Assembly: GCF_016055185.1 (NCBI RefSeq)
Contig: NZ_JAECVR010000005.1
Location: forward strand, 62,001 to 126,000
From: Paenactinomyces guangxiensis
GTDB lineage: Bacteria > Bacillota > Bacilli > Thermoactinomycetales > Thermoactinomycetaceae
Length of the DNA: 64,000 nt
Reading direction: 5' to 3'
Position numbers and translations under genes: made by a program. Below, in pieces: positions 35,991-44,899 of this stretch. Position 1 is the stretch's first letter. Every line of letters begins with the position of its first letter. Under the pieces are notes generated by a model. That model ran no database searches. It was not told the origin of the DNA and worked only from the letters and a program-made list of their open reading frames with translations.

Positions 35991-36251
35991 ATGGAAAAGA
36001 AAAACCGCCTCCAATCAATCGGCCCGTTCGAGCGTTATCAGGAATTGGATCTTGGCGCACAGATAGCCGATTTAAAATTGATATTTTATCAGCAGAGTCT
36101 CTTATTAAGCGCGTTAATTGATCTACTGATCGAAAAAGGCTGCATTCAGAGAGAAGAATTGGCTGAATTGGTAATGAGCATAGACGGGGAGCTGACTGTC
36201 CGGCTGGAAGAAAATACTCCCACCGAACAACGGGCACAGGAAGATGAATAA
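35991..36251 (+). CDS. Small hypothetical protein
   Basis: An 86-residue, acidic, helical protein (MEKKNRLQSIGPFERYQELD at the start; ILKLIFYQQSLLL-like hydrophobic heptads in the middle; EENTPTEQRAQEDE at the end). I do not recognise it. It has a ribosome site GGGAG nine bases before the ATG and its own terminator, and runs opposite to walJ and htrA, filling the space between them. That favours a real gene. The middle could be a short coiled coil. Confidence 0.6.
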   Translation: MEKKNRLQSIGPFERYQELDLGAQIADLKLIFYQQSLLLSALIDLLIEKGCIQREELAELVMSIDGELTVRLEENTPTEQRAQEDE

Positions 36252-36286
36252 AAGGTAGCCTTATGTAAGAAGGGAGGCTACCTTTT
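36250..36286. terminator. Bidirectional terminator
   Basis: AAAAGGTAGCC pairs with GGCTACCTTTTT. It serves both the small gene and the leftward wal operon, overlapping the walJ stop. Confidence 0.8.
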
Positions 36287-37087
36287 TACTTTCATCCTTA
36301 CTTCTCGCAGGGGGGTGGGGCGGTCATCATAGGTAGGCCATAAGTATACATCACGACCTACCTGAAGACCGGTATCTTCAAGAATATTTTTCACCGTCAG
36401 ATGAGCAAGTTCACTGAGATTATTGTCACGGCTCAAGTGAGCCAGATACACATTTTCACCCATGCCGCGCACAATATCTGTCAATGCTTCCCCGGCGTCC
36501 TGGTTGGAGAGATGGCCCATGTCACTTAGAATTCTGCGCTTTACATTCCAAGGGTATGAGCCCATGCGCAACATATCCACATCATGATTGCTTTCCCAGA
36601 TTAGTGTATCAACTCCGGTTACTTGATCAGTAATCCGCTGGTTCACATAACCCAGATCAGTGATGACGGCCAGGGTCTCGTCCGTCTTCTGCCGAAACTG
36701 AAAACCCATCGGTTCGGCGGCGTCATGGGAGACAGGGATCGATTCCACCCGTACATCTTCCAGTTCCAGAGAAGCTCCCGTTTCGATGATGTTTTGATAC
36801 AACTCGGGAATTTCTCCAACACTGGAGGGAAGGTGATTCCAGGTTGCTTCATTCGTATAGATAGGAATTTGATACCGTCTGACCAGCACCCCCAGCCCTT
36901 TGACATGGTCAATATGTTCATGGGAAACAAAAACCGCTGTCAAAGTGGTTGGGTCTATTCCGATTTTCTGCAGGCGCTGTTCTATTTGTTTTCCGGATAA
37001 CCCTGCATCAACAAGCACTCGCGCCCTCTCTGACTCGATGAAAATGCAGTTTCCTGTGCTGCCGCTTGCCAGTACACTAAACCTCAT
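36278..37087 (-). CDS. walJ: Metallo-beta-lactamase fold nuclease WalJ (YycJ)
   Basis: A 269-residue enzyme of the MBL superfamily. It starts MRFSVLASGSTGNCIFIES and has the metal motif VSHEHIDHVKG (HxHxDH), then SHDA and AHLSRDNN. YycJ-type proteins are 5'-3' DNA exonucleases linked to mismatch repair and replication/cell-wall coordination. Last gene of the walRKHIJ operon; the start overlaps yycI. Confidence 0.94.
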   Translation of the reverse strand: MRFSVLASGSTGNCIFIESERARVLVDAGLSGKQIEQRLQKIGIDPTTLTAVFVSHEHIDHVKGLGVLVRRYQIPIYTNEATWNHLPSSVGEIPELYQNIIETGASLELEDVRVESIPVSHDAAEPMGFQFRQKTDETLAVITDLGYVNQRITDQVTGVDTLIWESNHDVDMLRMGSYPWNVKRRILSDMGHLSNQDAGEALTDIVRGMGENVYLAHLSRDNNLSELAHLTVKNILEDTGLQVGRDVYLWPTYDDRPTPLREVRMKVKR

Positions 37088-37866
37088 GATGATTTCTTTC
37101 CTTTATCTTCATTTTGTTGTTGAGGAGTCGCTTCTACATCCTCATTCAGCCCCTGGGCATTCACATCTAAGGACTTATTGCCGGCATAAAAGCGCCAGTA
37201 AGGGATGAGAATGGAATCGCCGTTGTCCACAGCGTATGTTCTTGCTTTGTAACCTAATTCCGCCGCAGTGATTTTGCTGTTTTTTTCCAGTTTCCCGCTG
37301 ACGATTAAATTGTAGAGCGCATTGGAAAAGCTGATCAATTTCACAGAGGAGGGTTCTTTCAGCTCAAAGTGAACAATGCGGATCGATTGGATCTTTCCTT
37401 TTAATACACGAACTTCCAATCTCCCGTCGAAAATGGGCTTACCTTTATGCCATTGTAAAAATACGATTTTATTCGTTGTACTGTCTTTCTCTGAGAAATG
37501 AAAGTCACGGAAAACCTTGATTTGGCTGTTTAGAATCTGTTCCAGTCCGTTCATATTTTTGTAAGAAGGAAGAACAGAAAACTTTTTCACATAGCCGCCT
37601 TTCTCATCCTGTTCCCACCCCTCTGATTGCGGCATCCGGGTAATATTCGCCTTAAAGGCGTCGGTTTGCCCGATATCTTTCGGTTTAGGAGCGGCCAGCT
37701 CGATCTGGTTGGCTTTAAGAAGGTGACTGATCTGCTGTTCATTGATTTTATCGCTCTGAAGCAGGTGGGATTTTTGTTGCATCATTTGGCCTAATTGAAC
37801 GGCCAGATAGAGATCAAAAAGTATAAAAGCGATGATGAGAATCGTCTTTGCACGACTCCAGTCCAT
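37084..37866 (-). CDS. walI: WalK regulator WalI (YycI)
   Basis: A 260-residue protein with a single N-terminal transmembrane helix (MDWSRAKTILIIAFILFDLYLAVQL) and an extracytoplasmic YycH-like domain. The start DWSRAKTI is typical of YycI. It inhibits the kinase WalK through membrane contacts with YycH. Overlaps walJ by four bases. Confidence 0.92.
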   Translation of the reverse strand: MDWSRAKTILIIAFILFDLYLAVQLGQMMQQKSHLLQSDKINEQQISHLLKANQIELAAPKPKDIGQTDAFKANITRMPQSEGWEQDEKGGYVKKFSVLPSYKNMNGLEQILNSQIKVFRDFHFSEKDSTTNKIVFLQWHKGKPIFDGRLEVRVLKGKIQSIRIVHFELKEPSSVKLISFSNALYNLIVSGKLEKNSKITAAELGYKARTYAVDNGDSILIPYWRFYAGNKSLDVNAQGLNEDVEATPQQQNEDKGKKSS

Positions 37867-37883
37867 ATTTCATCCTCCCGGCA

Positions 37884-39293
37884 TTATGGAGAAGGGATTA
37901 ACGTAGGGGTTTGGCTGCCCTGGGTGATCACTACCCAGACAGGCTTTAAATTCACTTGTTTTTTTCCTTTAATCGTTTGAGGTTGAGCGTGATACCCGGG
38001 GAAAATATGTTCAATGGACGCCAGATTGATTTTCTTTTGCGCCAAGATCTGGAGCAATTGCTCTTTTCCGGGTAGATGTTGCACTGTGGATTCAATAGGC
38101 TGATCTTCAGACAGATAGTACATGGAACGAATATATTTGCTCGCCCCGTTTCTCCCGCCTGATTGAAGCTGAATTTGATCAGGGGTAACATGGCCGCTTT
38201 TTCCGCCCCAGTAGACAGGATAGCCCTGCTTAAACAGACGGAACGTGTACGTATATTGCGGAAAGTTGTTTTCTTCCACATCAAATTTATCAAGCAAATA
38301 GTTGCCCGGCCAGCCCCGGTGACGCTGAACAAAATCGTTGATCTGGCTAAGCTCTTCTGTCATGGTTAAAGTTTCGCTTTCATCCCGGTTTCCGGTGTCA
38401 TTGTACTTGTAAATCATAAAATTGCCCTGTTTGTTATATGTCAGTACCTGTTCATCGTAGGTGTACAGATACTCGTTATTTTTATAGATGATTGGTTCGA
38501 TGTCGGGATCCAAGAAAAGCCAGCCTTTCATGTTTTCAATATCAATATTATCCAGCGCATAAACAGGTTGGTTTATTTGCAGTGGTTCTGCCGGCAAGTA
38601 GAGTACACGCGAAAAGGGTTGACTGCTGTTTGCCGGGTCGGCAGGGTTTTTACCGTTGACCGGTACAGGAACCAGGGCAGGTTGATCCTGAGTGTCGGCC
38701 TGCGCAATTGCCTCAGTGAAGCCCGTATCATTTTGGGACTCGGGTTGTACCTGGATCACTTGCTGTTTTTGATCAGAGATAAACCAGATGAAATCCTGAC
38801 CGTTCCCGGGGTCACGAAAAAACCATACACGGCTGATTTTTTTTGGTAGCTGTGGGTACTCGCGCAAGGCGTCACTGGAAAAAAAGGCATCCAGTTCAGG
38901 AACCGTAACATCACGGGGGAATTGCAGTTCAACTCCTGTTGCCCGGGTAAATAGCTTGTGCCAGTCCTCTGGTTTTGGAGAGACCGAAGTAACCGTGCCT
39001 GCATCCAAAATTGTTTCTTTTACCGTTTTGAGGATGTTATGGTAACTCTCATCTTCAGGCAGGGTCCAGGTTGTTTTCCCCGGTTCGTGTATAATCATCT
39101 GGTAAGGGGAAGCCAATTGGTGACCCGCTTTTTTATTGAACTTTTCACTGAAGATATACTCAGGGCCGCGGGCAAATTTTTTCTCTTCATAAGAAGGTGA
39201 ACTATACCAGAGCAAACCTGTCAGGACAAAGCTGATAGAAACAAGTATGACCAGGGCGGCCGTTTTCATATGTTCGAACCATTTAGTTTTCAT
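37884..39293 (-). CDS. walH: WalK regulator WalH (YycH)
   Basis: A 469-residue protein with one N-terminal membrane helix (about 10-28) and a long outer part. It is less conserved than its neighbours but has the expected size and position, between walK and walI. YycH and YycI form a complex that restrains WalK. The start overlaps the walK stop by four bases. Confidence 0.9.
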   Translation of the reverse strand: MKTKWFEHMKTAALVILVSISFVLTGLLWYSSPSYEEKKFARGPEYIFSEKFNKKAGHQLASPYQMIIHEPGKTTWTLPEDESYHNILKTVKETILDAGTVTSVSPKPEDWHKLFTRATGVELQFPRDVTVPELDAFFSSDALREYPQLPKKISRVWFFRDPGNGQDFIWFISDQKQQVIQVQPESQNDTGFTEAIAQADTQDQPALVPVPVNGKNPADPANSSQPFSRVLYLPAEPLQINQPVYALDNIDIENMKGWLFLDPDIEPIIYKNNEYLYTYDEQVLTYNKQGNFMIYKYNDTGNRDESETLTMTEELSQINDFVQRHRGWPGNYLLDKFDVEENNFPQYTYTFRLFKQGYPVYWGGKSGHVTPDQIQLQSGGRNGASKYIRSMYYLSEDQPIESTVQHLPGKEQLLQILAQKKINLASIEHIFPGYHAQPQTIKGKKQVNLKPVWVVITQGSQTPTLIPSP

Positions 39294-41119
39294 CGTACTA
39301 CCTCCGGTTCACAGGGGGGCAGGGTAAAGGAAACGGTTGTCCCTTTCCGGTAGATGCTGTCGATCGAAATGTCCCCTCCATGGGCCCGGACGATCTCCCG
39401 GGCGATGGCCAACCCGAGCCCTGTACCGCCTAAACTGCGGGAACGCGCTTTATCAACGCGGTAAAATCGTTCAAAGATACGGCCAAGGTCTTTTTTGGGA
39501 ATGCCAATTCCTGTATCGGCAATGGAAACCTCAACCATTCCGTCAGGCCGCCTTTCGGCAATCACAGCGATCGACCCGCCTTCCAGTGTATATTTGACGG
39601 CATTGGAGAGAAGGTTGTCCAATACCTGATCCAGTTTATCCCGGTCGGCATAGATACGCGGCAATGATTCAGTGATATGGAGAGACAGTTTGATCTCTTT
39701 TTGTTTGCACTGGAAGGCAAAGCGATCAACCACATCTTCCAGCATCTCTTCCATATGAATGGCTTTTTTATGAAAACGGGACTGTTTGGCATCCAAGCGG
39801 GAAAGTTGTAACAAGTCGTGGATGAGACGGGTCATGCGGTCCGCTTCTTGCCGGGTGACCTGCAAAAAGCGGGAGGCCAGCTCCGGGTCATTGACAGCAC
39901 CGTCATCCAGTGCTTCAAGATAGCTCTTTATGGTTGTCAGCGGTGTGCGCAATTCATGGGAAACATTGGCCACAAAATCTTTTCGCTGCCGGTCCAGTTT
40001 TTCCTGTTCTGTTACATCTTCCAACACAGCAACCAGGCCCACCATTTCAGATCCCTGCAACCGGATTGGCGTAAAAGTGATTTTAACGATGGTATGCTCT
40101 TCAGGGTCATCGGTATTCATTTCCAAAAACGTCTGCCGCTCTTCCGGCAAAGGGAAAGAAATCGGTTCGGTTAAGGGGAGAACTTCGTCAATCCCGCTGC
40201 CTAACTCAATATCCCGATTTAACAATTTTTCTGCCCAACCATTTTTAACGATTACTTTTCCCGTACTGTCTGTGGCGATCACACCGTCGCTCATGTTTGC
40301 CAGGACCGATTCAAGTTTTTCTTTTTCCTCTTCTTTTTGCGAAAGTGCTATACGCAAATGTGAGGCCAGGTGGTTAAAAGCGATCCCTAACCGGCCGATT
40401 TCATCTTCGCTGCGGACATCCACTTTGCGGTCAAAGTCGCCTGCCGCCATAGCGGTTGCCTGTTCTGTAATCTCTTTAACCGGTGTCGTAATGGTCCTTG
40501 CCAGGATGACTACCAAAAATCCGGTGATCACAAGAGCAAGGGCCGTGATACTGATCAGGATTTTGCTGATTGCCCGTATCGTCTTGTAAGTCTCTTCCAA
40601 CGAGGCTTCAATATAAATGCTGCCGACCATGCGGCCCTCTCCGTTTTTGATGGGCCGATAATAAATTTGATAGTTATCGCCGCTGGTGGGGTCGTTCACA
40701 ATGTTAAACTGTTGCGTCTCGGTAAGGGATTGGGTTAAAAAAACAGGTTTCTGCTTTAATTCATTTTTATTGGATGCAGTGGTCGCGATCACAAGATTAT
40801 CTTTGTCCATAATGCTGACGACCACTTTATCTTTTGTTGTGTTGCCTTTCTGGTTAAGATAAACCAGTTCCCTTAGCAAACCGTTGATTCGTTTGCTTCT
40901 TTCGTCATTGCTCAGGCGTTTGTTGAGGGTATCCCCGACTTTGTCATGAAGCAGGGAGGCCTGGGTTTTGAGGTCTGTCCTTAAATCCCCCATGTAGTAG
41001 TTTTCGAGCCGACTGATAAAATAAACGCCGATTAACTGCATGGCGATAATGAGCAGCAAAATATAAATAATCACCAGTTTCCATTGTATACTGTTTACGA
41101 GTTGCATCCATTTTTTCAT
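39290..41119 (-). CDS. walK: Essential cell-wall sensor histidine kinase WalK
   Basis: A 609-residue kinase controlling autolysins and wall turnover. Order: TM1 (about 13-35), extracellular Cache-like domain, TM2 (about 184-207), HAMP (208-260), PAS (265-372), HisKA with His388 in VSHELRTPL, and HATPase with DNLLSNAVKYT, DTGIGIPKKDL and GGTGLGLAIARE. Length is typical. Immediately downstream of walR. Confidence 0.96.
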   Translation of the reverse strand: MKKWMQLVNSIQWKLVIIYILLLIIAMQLIGVYFISRLENYYMGDLRTDLKTQASLLHDKVGDTLNKRLSNDERSKRINGLLRELVYLNQKGNTTKDKVVVSIMDKDNLVIATTASNKNELKQKPVFLTQSLTETQQFNIVNDPTSGDNYQIYYRPIKNGEGRMVGSIYIEASLEETYKTIRAISKILISITALALVITGFLVVILARTITTPVKEITEQATAMAAGDFDRKVDVRSEDEIGRLGIAFNHLASHLRIALSQKEEEKEKLESVLANMSDGVIATDSTGKVIVKNGWAEKLLNRDIELGSGIDEVLPLTEPISFPLPEERQTFLEMNTDDPEEHTIVKITFTPIRLQGSEMVGLVAVLEDVTEQEKLDRQRKDFVANVSHELRTPLTTIKSYLEALDDGAVNDPELASRFLQVTRQEADRMTRLIHDLLQLSRLDAKQSRFHKKAIHMEEMLEDVVDRFAFQCKQKEIKLSLHITESLPRIYADRDKLDQVLDNLLSNAVKYTLEGGSIAVIAERRPDGMVEVSIADTGIGIPKKDLGRIFERFYRVDKARSRSLGGTGLGLAIAREIVRAHGGDISIDSIYRKGTTVSFTLPPCEPEVVR

Positions 41120-41123
41120 CTAA

Positions 41124-41834
41124 TCACCGTTCATTGAGGGGATCGCGCATGGTGTAACCAATTCCGCGGCGGGTAATAATATATTTTGGTGCCCCCGGAT
41201 CATCTTCAATTTTTTCACGAAGGCGCCGAACGGTCACATCGACGGTACGGACATCGCCAAAATAATCATAACCCCAGACCGATTGGAGCAAATGCTCCCG
41301 TGTCAGCACCTGATTGACATGCTTGGAAAGATACAACAAAAGTTCAAATTCGCGATGGGTTAAATCAATCGTTTTGCCTTTCTTCGTAACCACAAAGCTG
41401 TTCGCATCGATAGAAAGTTCTCCAATCGTGGTTGAAGTTTTATCTTCCTGGGGTTCAGGAGAGGGGGCGGCTTGAGAACGCCGTAAATTGGCTTTGATGC
41501 GAGCTAACAGTTCACGGTTGCTGAAAGGCTTGGTCACATAATCGTCAGCCCCGATTTCCAGACCCAGTACTTTATCTAACTCGGAATCCTTGGCAGTGAG
41601 CATAATGATTGGGAACTGATACTTTTGCCTGATGCGGCGGCACACTTCAATCCCGTCGGCTCCGGGCAGCATCAGGTCTAACAGCATTAAATCAGGCGGT
41701 TCGGCAAGTGCTTTATTAATCGCCTCATTGCCGTCATGGATACAATCAACGGTGTATCCTTCTTTTTCAAGATTAAATTTAATAATATCGGCAATCGGCT
41801 TTTCATCTTCTACGACAAGGACCTTTGGACTCAA
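41124..41834 (-). CDS. walR: Essential response regulator WalR
   Basis: A 236-residue OmpR-type regulator. The receiver domain has the acidic pair VVEDE, phospho-acceptor Asp53 in LLDLMLPG, and Lys in [10 protein letters not shown]. The winged helix C-terminus has [12 protein letters not shown] and [13 protein letters not shown]. It binds TGTWAH direct repeats near cell-wall genes. First gene of the leftward operon. Confidence 0.97.
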   Translation of the reverse strand: MSPKVLVVEDEKPIADIIKFNLEKEGYTVDCIHDGNEAINKALAEPPDLMLLDLMLPGADGIEVCRRIRQKYQFPIIMLTAKDSELDKVLGLEIGADDYVTKPFSNRELLARIKANLRRSQAAPSPEPQEDKTSTTIGELSIDANSFVVTKKGKTIDLTHREFELLLYLSKHVNQVLTREHLLQSVWGYDYFGDVRTVDVTVRRLREKIEDDPGAPKYIITRRGIGYTMRDPLNER

Positions 41835-42157
41835 GAGAATAACCTCCCTATCTTGGATTCAATATCGGCAAAATATGAATCAAGCCATTGAATGAACAGG
41901 CCCAGAATGGTAAACCGTTTGCTTTTGCGTTCACTGGGAGAAATATTCCTCCCTCGTTTATTAGGAAAACTGTTTTGTTCCGGTGTCTTGGCTGATTAGT
42001 ACAATACTACCATTTTATCATCTTGTACCTATTTTAGCAGAGGAAGTTTACAGAAGTGAAAGGTCGAGGTTTTCATATTAAAAAATGGGCAGTTTTACAG
42101 ATGACTCGCTGTGGGAAACGCGAATAATATAAAAGAGCGGAAATGAGGGAGCAGGGA
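41835..42157. other. Intergenic region between walR and the ATP-grasp gene
   Basis: About 320 bases separating divergent genes. It is AT-rich and must hold promoters in both directions. I find GGGAGG as the walR ribosome site but no convincing sigma-A pair, terminator or repeat. Confidence 0.5.
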
Positions 42158-42907
42158 ATGGGGTATCCATATCAGCAAATTGCCAGTAAAGCGTTAAAAA
42201 CCATGGTGCTTCAAAAAAATGAACGGATTTTTCCATATCTTCCGGAGACGTACTGGTATCACCCCGCAAAATTGAAACAGATGCTGGACGAGTACGAGTT
42301 TGTTTTTATTAAGCCAGATAAAGGCGGGGGCGGAGGCGGGGCCATTCGCATCAAAAAATGGAGCGATTATGAGATCGTTTGCCATACCTTGTACAGCCGT
42401 AAGGTGCTGGCTTCATCCGAGGTTGCAGGTTGGATCGAAAAAAGATTAAAACCCGGGAAGCGATATATCATGCAGCAGGGGATTCGCTTGATGAAGGTGC
42501 AGGGGCGCCCGTTTGACCTGAGGATTCATATGCAAAAAGTGGGGAAAGAATGGACATTCAGCGGAATTTGTGCCAAGTTGGCGGCGCCGGGAAAAATTGT
42601 GACCAACTATTGTAAAGGAGGGCAGCCTTACGAAGCATATAAAGCCCTGCTTGAGATCTCTTCATATAATCAGAAAAGAGCAAAAGAAATATTTGTAGAG
42701 TTGTATTATCTTTCTAAAGAAATTGCTAAAACATTAAATAGTCGTTTTACGGGTTTAAAGGAATTAGGAATTGACGCAGGGATTGATGAACAATTGCGCA
42801 TTTGGATATTTGAGGTAAATACACGCCCGAATTTCAAAATGTTTCGAGATCTGCCCAGTTTGCATATGTATCGAAGGATTAAGAATATACGATATCACCG
42901 GGTTTAA
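42158..42907 (+). CDS. YheC/YheD-like ATP-grasp protein
   Basis: About 249 residues of an ATP-grasp ligase fold. Visible: FIKPDKGGGGGGAIRI (glycine-rich phosphate loop), IMQQGIRL, PFDLRIHMQK, and IDAGIDEQLRIWIFEVNTRPNFK (metal-binding E and N). The group matches spore coat-associated YheC/YheD but lacks their N-terminal domain. ATP-grasp enzymes join a carboxylate to an amine; the substrate is unknown. ATG 42158 follows GAGGGAGC; ATG 42143 is an alternative. Confidence 0.8.
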   Translation: MGYPYQQIASKALKTMVLQKNERIFPYLPETYWYHPAKLKQMLDEYEFVFIKPDKGGGGGGAIRIKKWSDYEIVCHTLYSRKVLASSEVAGWIEKRLKPGKRYIMQQGIRLMKVQGRPFDLRIHMQKVGKEWTFSGICAKLAAPGKIVTNYCKGGQPYEAYKALLEISSYNQKRAKEIFVELYYLSKEIAKTLNSRFTGLKELGIDAGIDEQLRIWIFEVNTRPNFKMFRDLPSLHMYRRIKNIRYHRV

Positions 42908-43123
42908 ATTTCAGTGATTATTTTATTAAGATGGATTAAATTTCAAGCCTTAACTTTCTTTGGACAAATAGATCCAACATGCTCAATGCATGTTTTTTTC
43001 GTTTCCGAGCATATATAACAGGATTCGACAAAGTATTCTGTTGACGTTTTGATCTGGAACCTGCTACCATTAATATTAATTCGAGTAATTAAAAATTTTT
43101 CAATGCTCTTTGGAGGGATAATG

Positions 43124-43684
43124 ATGTCTTCAATTACTGTTGGAGTATATTTGGGAAAAAAAGATCGTCTGGTGCGTTATTGGTATGAGATTCTCCCCAA
43201 GGGTCAGTTCCCGATGTTAGTAAAATATTGCATCCAGTCGTATCTGAGAAACAATTACTTTCCGTTGCAGTCCATCTGTGATCCCCGCTCTTTAAAGGAA
43301 CAAATTCAAATGAGAGGGGATTATGTACCCACTCAAAGAAATGTCACCTTCACTCCCGAAGACGGGCCGGTATATCAATGGATTAAAAGCCTGGAAAGCG
43401 GTTATCGCAGTGAAGAGATTAAAAACATCCTGAAGGAAACGGTGGTACATACTCTGCTCAATGATCAGCCGCTGTTTCCCCCGCGAAGTATCGGACAAGC
43501 TCCGTACAACACCGTTGAGTCCCATGAGTCGCAAGGAACCTATCACCCGTATCCAGAAGAAGCACAAAAGGTGACAATGTTAAAGAGAGATCAGGTTCAG
43601 CTGGAGGAGCCTTATTCCAGTGAGTTAGAAGTAAAAGAGAAAGCATCAAAAGGGTTCAGCCATTTAGTCAATTATCTTGGTTAA
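43124..43684 (+). CDS. Unknown protein with two ribbon-helix-helix-like motifs
   Basis: A 186-residue protein; ATG 43124 or 43121 follows GGAGG. I do not recognise the family. Two segments each read as a short strand plus two helices in ribbon-helix-helix style: ITVGVYLG-KKDRLVRYWYEILPKG-QFPMLVKYCIQSYL (4-41) and VTFTP-EDGPVYQWIKSLESG-YRSEEIKNILKETV (74-107). The rest (108-186) is charged and proline-containing. If real, this is a tandem DNA-binding protein, the fold of ParR-type adaptors. It stands alone between an ATP-grasp gene and murQ. Confidence 0.6.
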   Translation: MSSITVGVYLGKKDRLVRYWYEILPKGQFPMLVKYCIQSYLRNNYFPLQSICDPRSLKEQIQMRGDYVPTQRNVTFTPEDGPVYQWIKSLESGYRSEEIKNILKETVVHTLLNDQPLFPPRSIGQAPYNTVESHESQGTYHPYPEEAQKVTMLKRDQVQLEEPYSSELEVKEKASKGFSHLVNYLG

Positions 43685-43833
43685 ATGCTCCGTCCATAAT
43701 CTAATCATTGATTCTGCATGAAAGTGCAACATGAAGTTCAGATTCTGGTCAAAGCGTTGTGTCCCCTCTTAGATAAAAGGGAGGTTTGATCAAAAATAGC
43801 AGAATTGAATGAAAGGATGAACGGGATGACGTA

Positions 43834-43866
43834 AAAGGAGTCCGTCATGTGTACAACGGACTCCTT
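43834..43866. terminator. Bidirectional terminator before murQ end
   Basis: AAAGGAGTCCGT pairs with ACGGACTCCTT around a nine-base loop. I see nothing else in 43685-43886. Confidence 0.75.
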
Positions 43867-43886
43867 CACATTTATCCCCGCCGGGG

Positions 43887-44786
43887 CTATAGTTGCAATG
43901 CATCCGCAACACGCCCTTTTGCCCGCTCCAGGCGGTGACGTGCTTCTTCAGGTGTTACATCGGCCAAAATCATGACCATCGCTGTTTTCACTTCATCACC
44001 ACAGGCGAGCAGCGCCCTATCCGCTTCCTGTTCATTCACTCCGGTTGTTGTCCGGATGATGCGCAGTGCTCGATCCTTCAGCTTAAAGTTACTTGGTTTT
44101 AAGTCCACCATAAGATTTTGATATGTTTTCCCGAGCCGCACCATGGAGGCAGTACTCAGCATATTGAGAATCATTTTTTGCGCCGTTCCGGATTTGAGAC
44201 GGGTTGAACCGACAAGCACTTCGGGTCCCACATTTACTTCCAGTTTAAACTGAGCCATTTGCCCGAGAACGGAACCCGGATTGCAGGTGATGGCTGCTGT
44301 TTTTGCCCCTATTTGATTTGCGTATTGAACTGCGCCGCAAACATAGGGGGTTCGGCCACTGGCAGCCAAACCGACTAAAAAATCACCGGCAGAAAAGGAG
44401 CGTTCCTGTAAATCCCGGACTCCCGCCTCTTCAGAGTCTTCAGCTCCTTCAACCGCGGAACGGAGAGCGACATCTCCACCGGCAACGATTCCTTGAAACA
44501 ATTCCGGCTCCGTGCGAAAGGTGGGAGGGCATTCAGAAGCATCCAATACACCTAAACGTCCGCTGGTTCCCGCGCCGATATAAAAGATCCGTCCTCCTTT
44601 CCGAATCGTATCTGCGATTTGGTCCACCGTTTTTGCGACCTCTGGTAAAATGCTTTGAATCGCTTTAGGTACTTGATGGTCTTCTTCGTTCATTAATTGG
44701 ACAATTTGCAGGGAATCCATCTGATCGAGCTGTTTTGACCTTTCGTTTATTTGTTCAGTCACCAATCTTGACAGGTCGGAGTTCAT
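43887..44786 (-). CDS. murQ: N-acetylmuramic acid 6-phosphate etherase
   Basis: A 299-residue SIS-domain enzyme that cleaves the lactyl ether of MurNAc-6-P to give GlcNAc-6-P and lactate. It has YIGAGTSGRLGVLDASECPPTF, the catalytic glutamate in VEGAEDSEEAG, AASGRTPYVCGA and SGTAQKMILNM. Length is normal. The PTS permease encoded upstream supplies its substrate. Confidence 0.96.
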   Translation of the reverse strand: MNSDLSRLVTEQINERSKQLDQMDSLQIVQLMNEEDHQVPKAIQSILPEVAKTVDQIADTIRKGGRIFYIGAGTSGRLGVLDASECPPTFRTEPELFQGIVAGGDVALRSAVEGAEDSEEAGVRDLQERSFSAGDFLVGLAASGRTPYVCGAVQYANQIGAKTAAITCNPGSVLGQMAQFKLEVNVGPEVLVGSTRLKSGTAQKMILNMLSTASMVRLGKTYQNLMVDLKPSNFKLKDRALRIIRTTTGVNEQEADRALLACGDEVKTAMVMILADVTPEEARHRLERAKGRVADALQL

Positions 44787-44847
44787 GCTGATAACCTCCT
44801 TCGCATAATATTTTAACTGTATACAACAGGATATTTTCTCACATTAA

Positions 44848-44880
44848 AATCCGCCAACCTGTAACAGGCGGCGGATGGGT
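44848..44880 (-). terminator. Possible terminator between murP and murQ
   Basis: Leftward, ATCCGCC pairs with GGCGGAT and TTTTAA follows. It would attenuate rather than separate the operon. Confidence 0.5.
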
Positions 44881-44899
44881 CCATTCAATGGAAAGGGTT

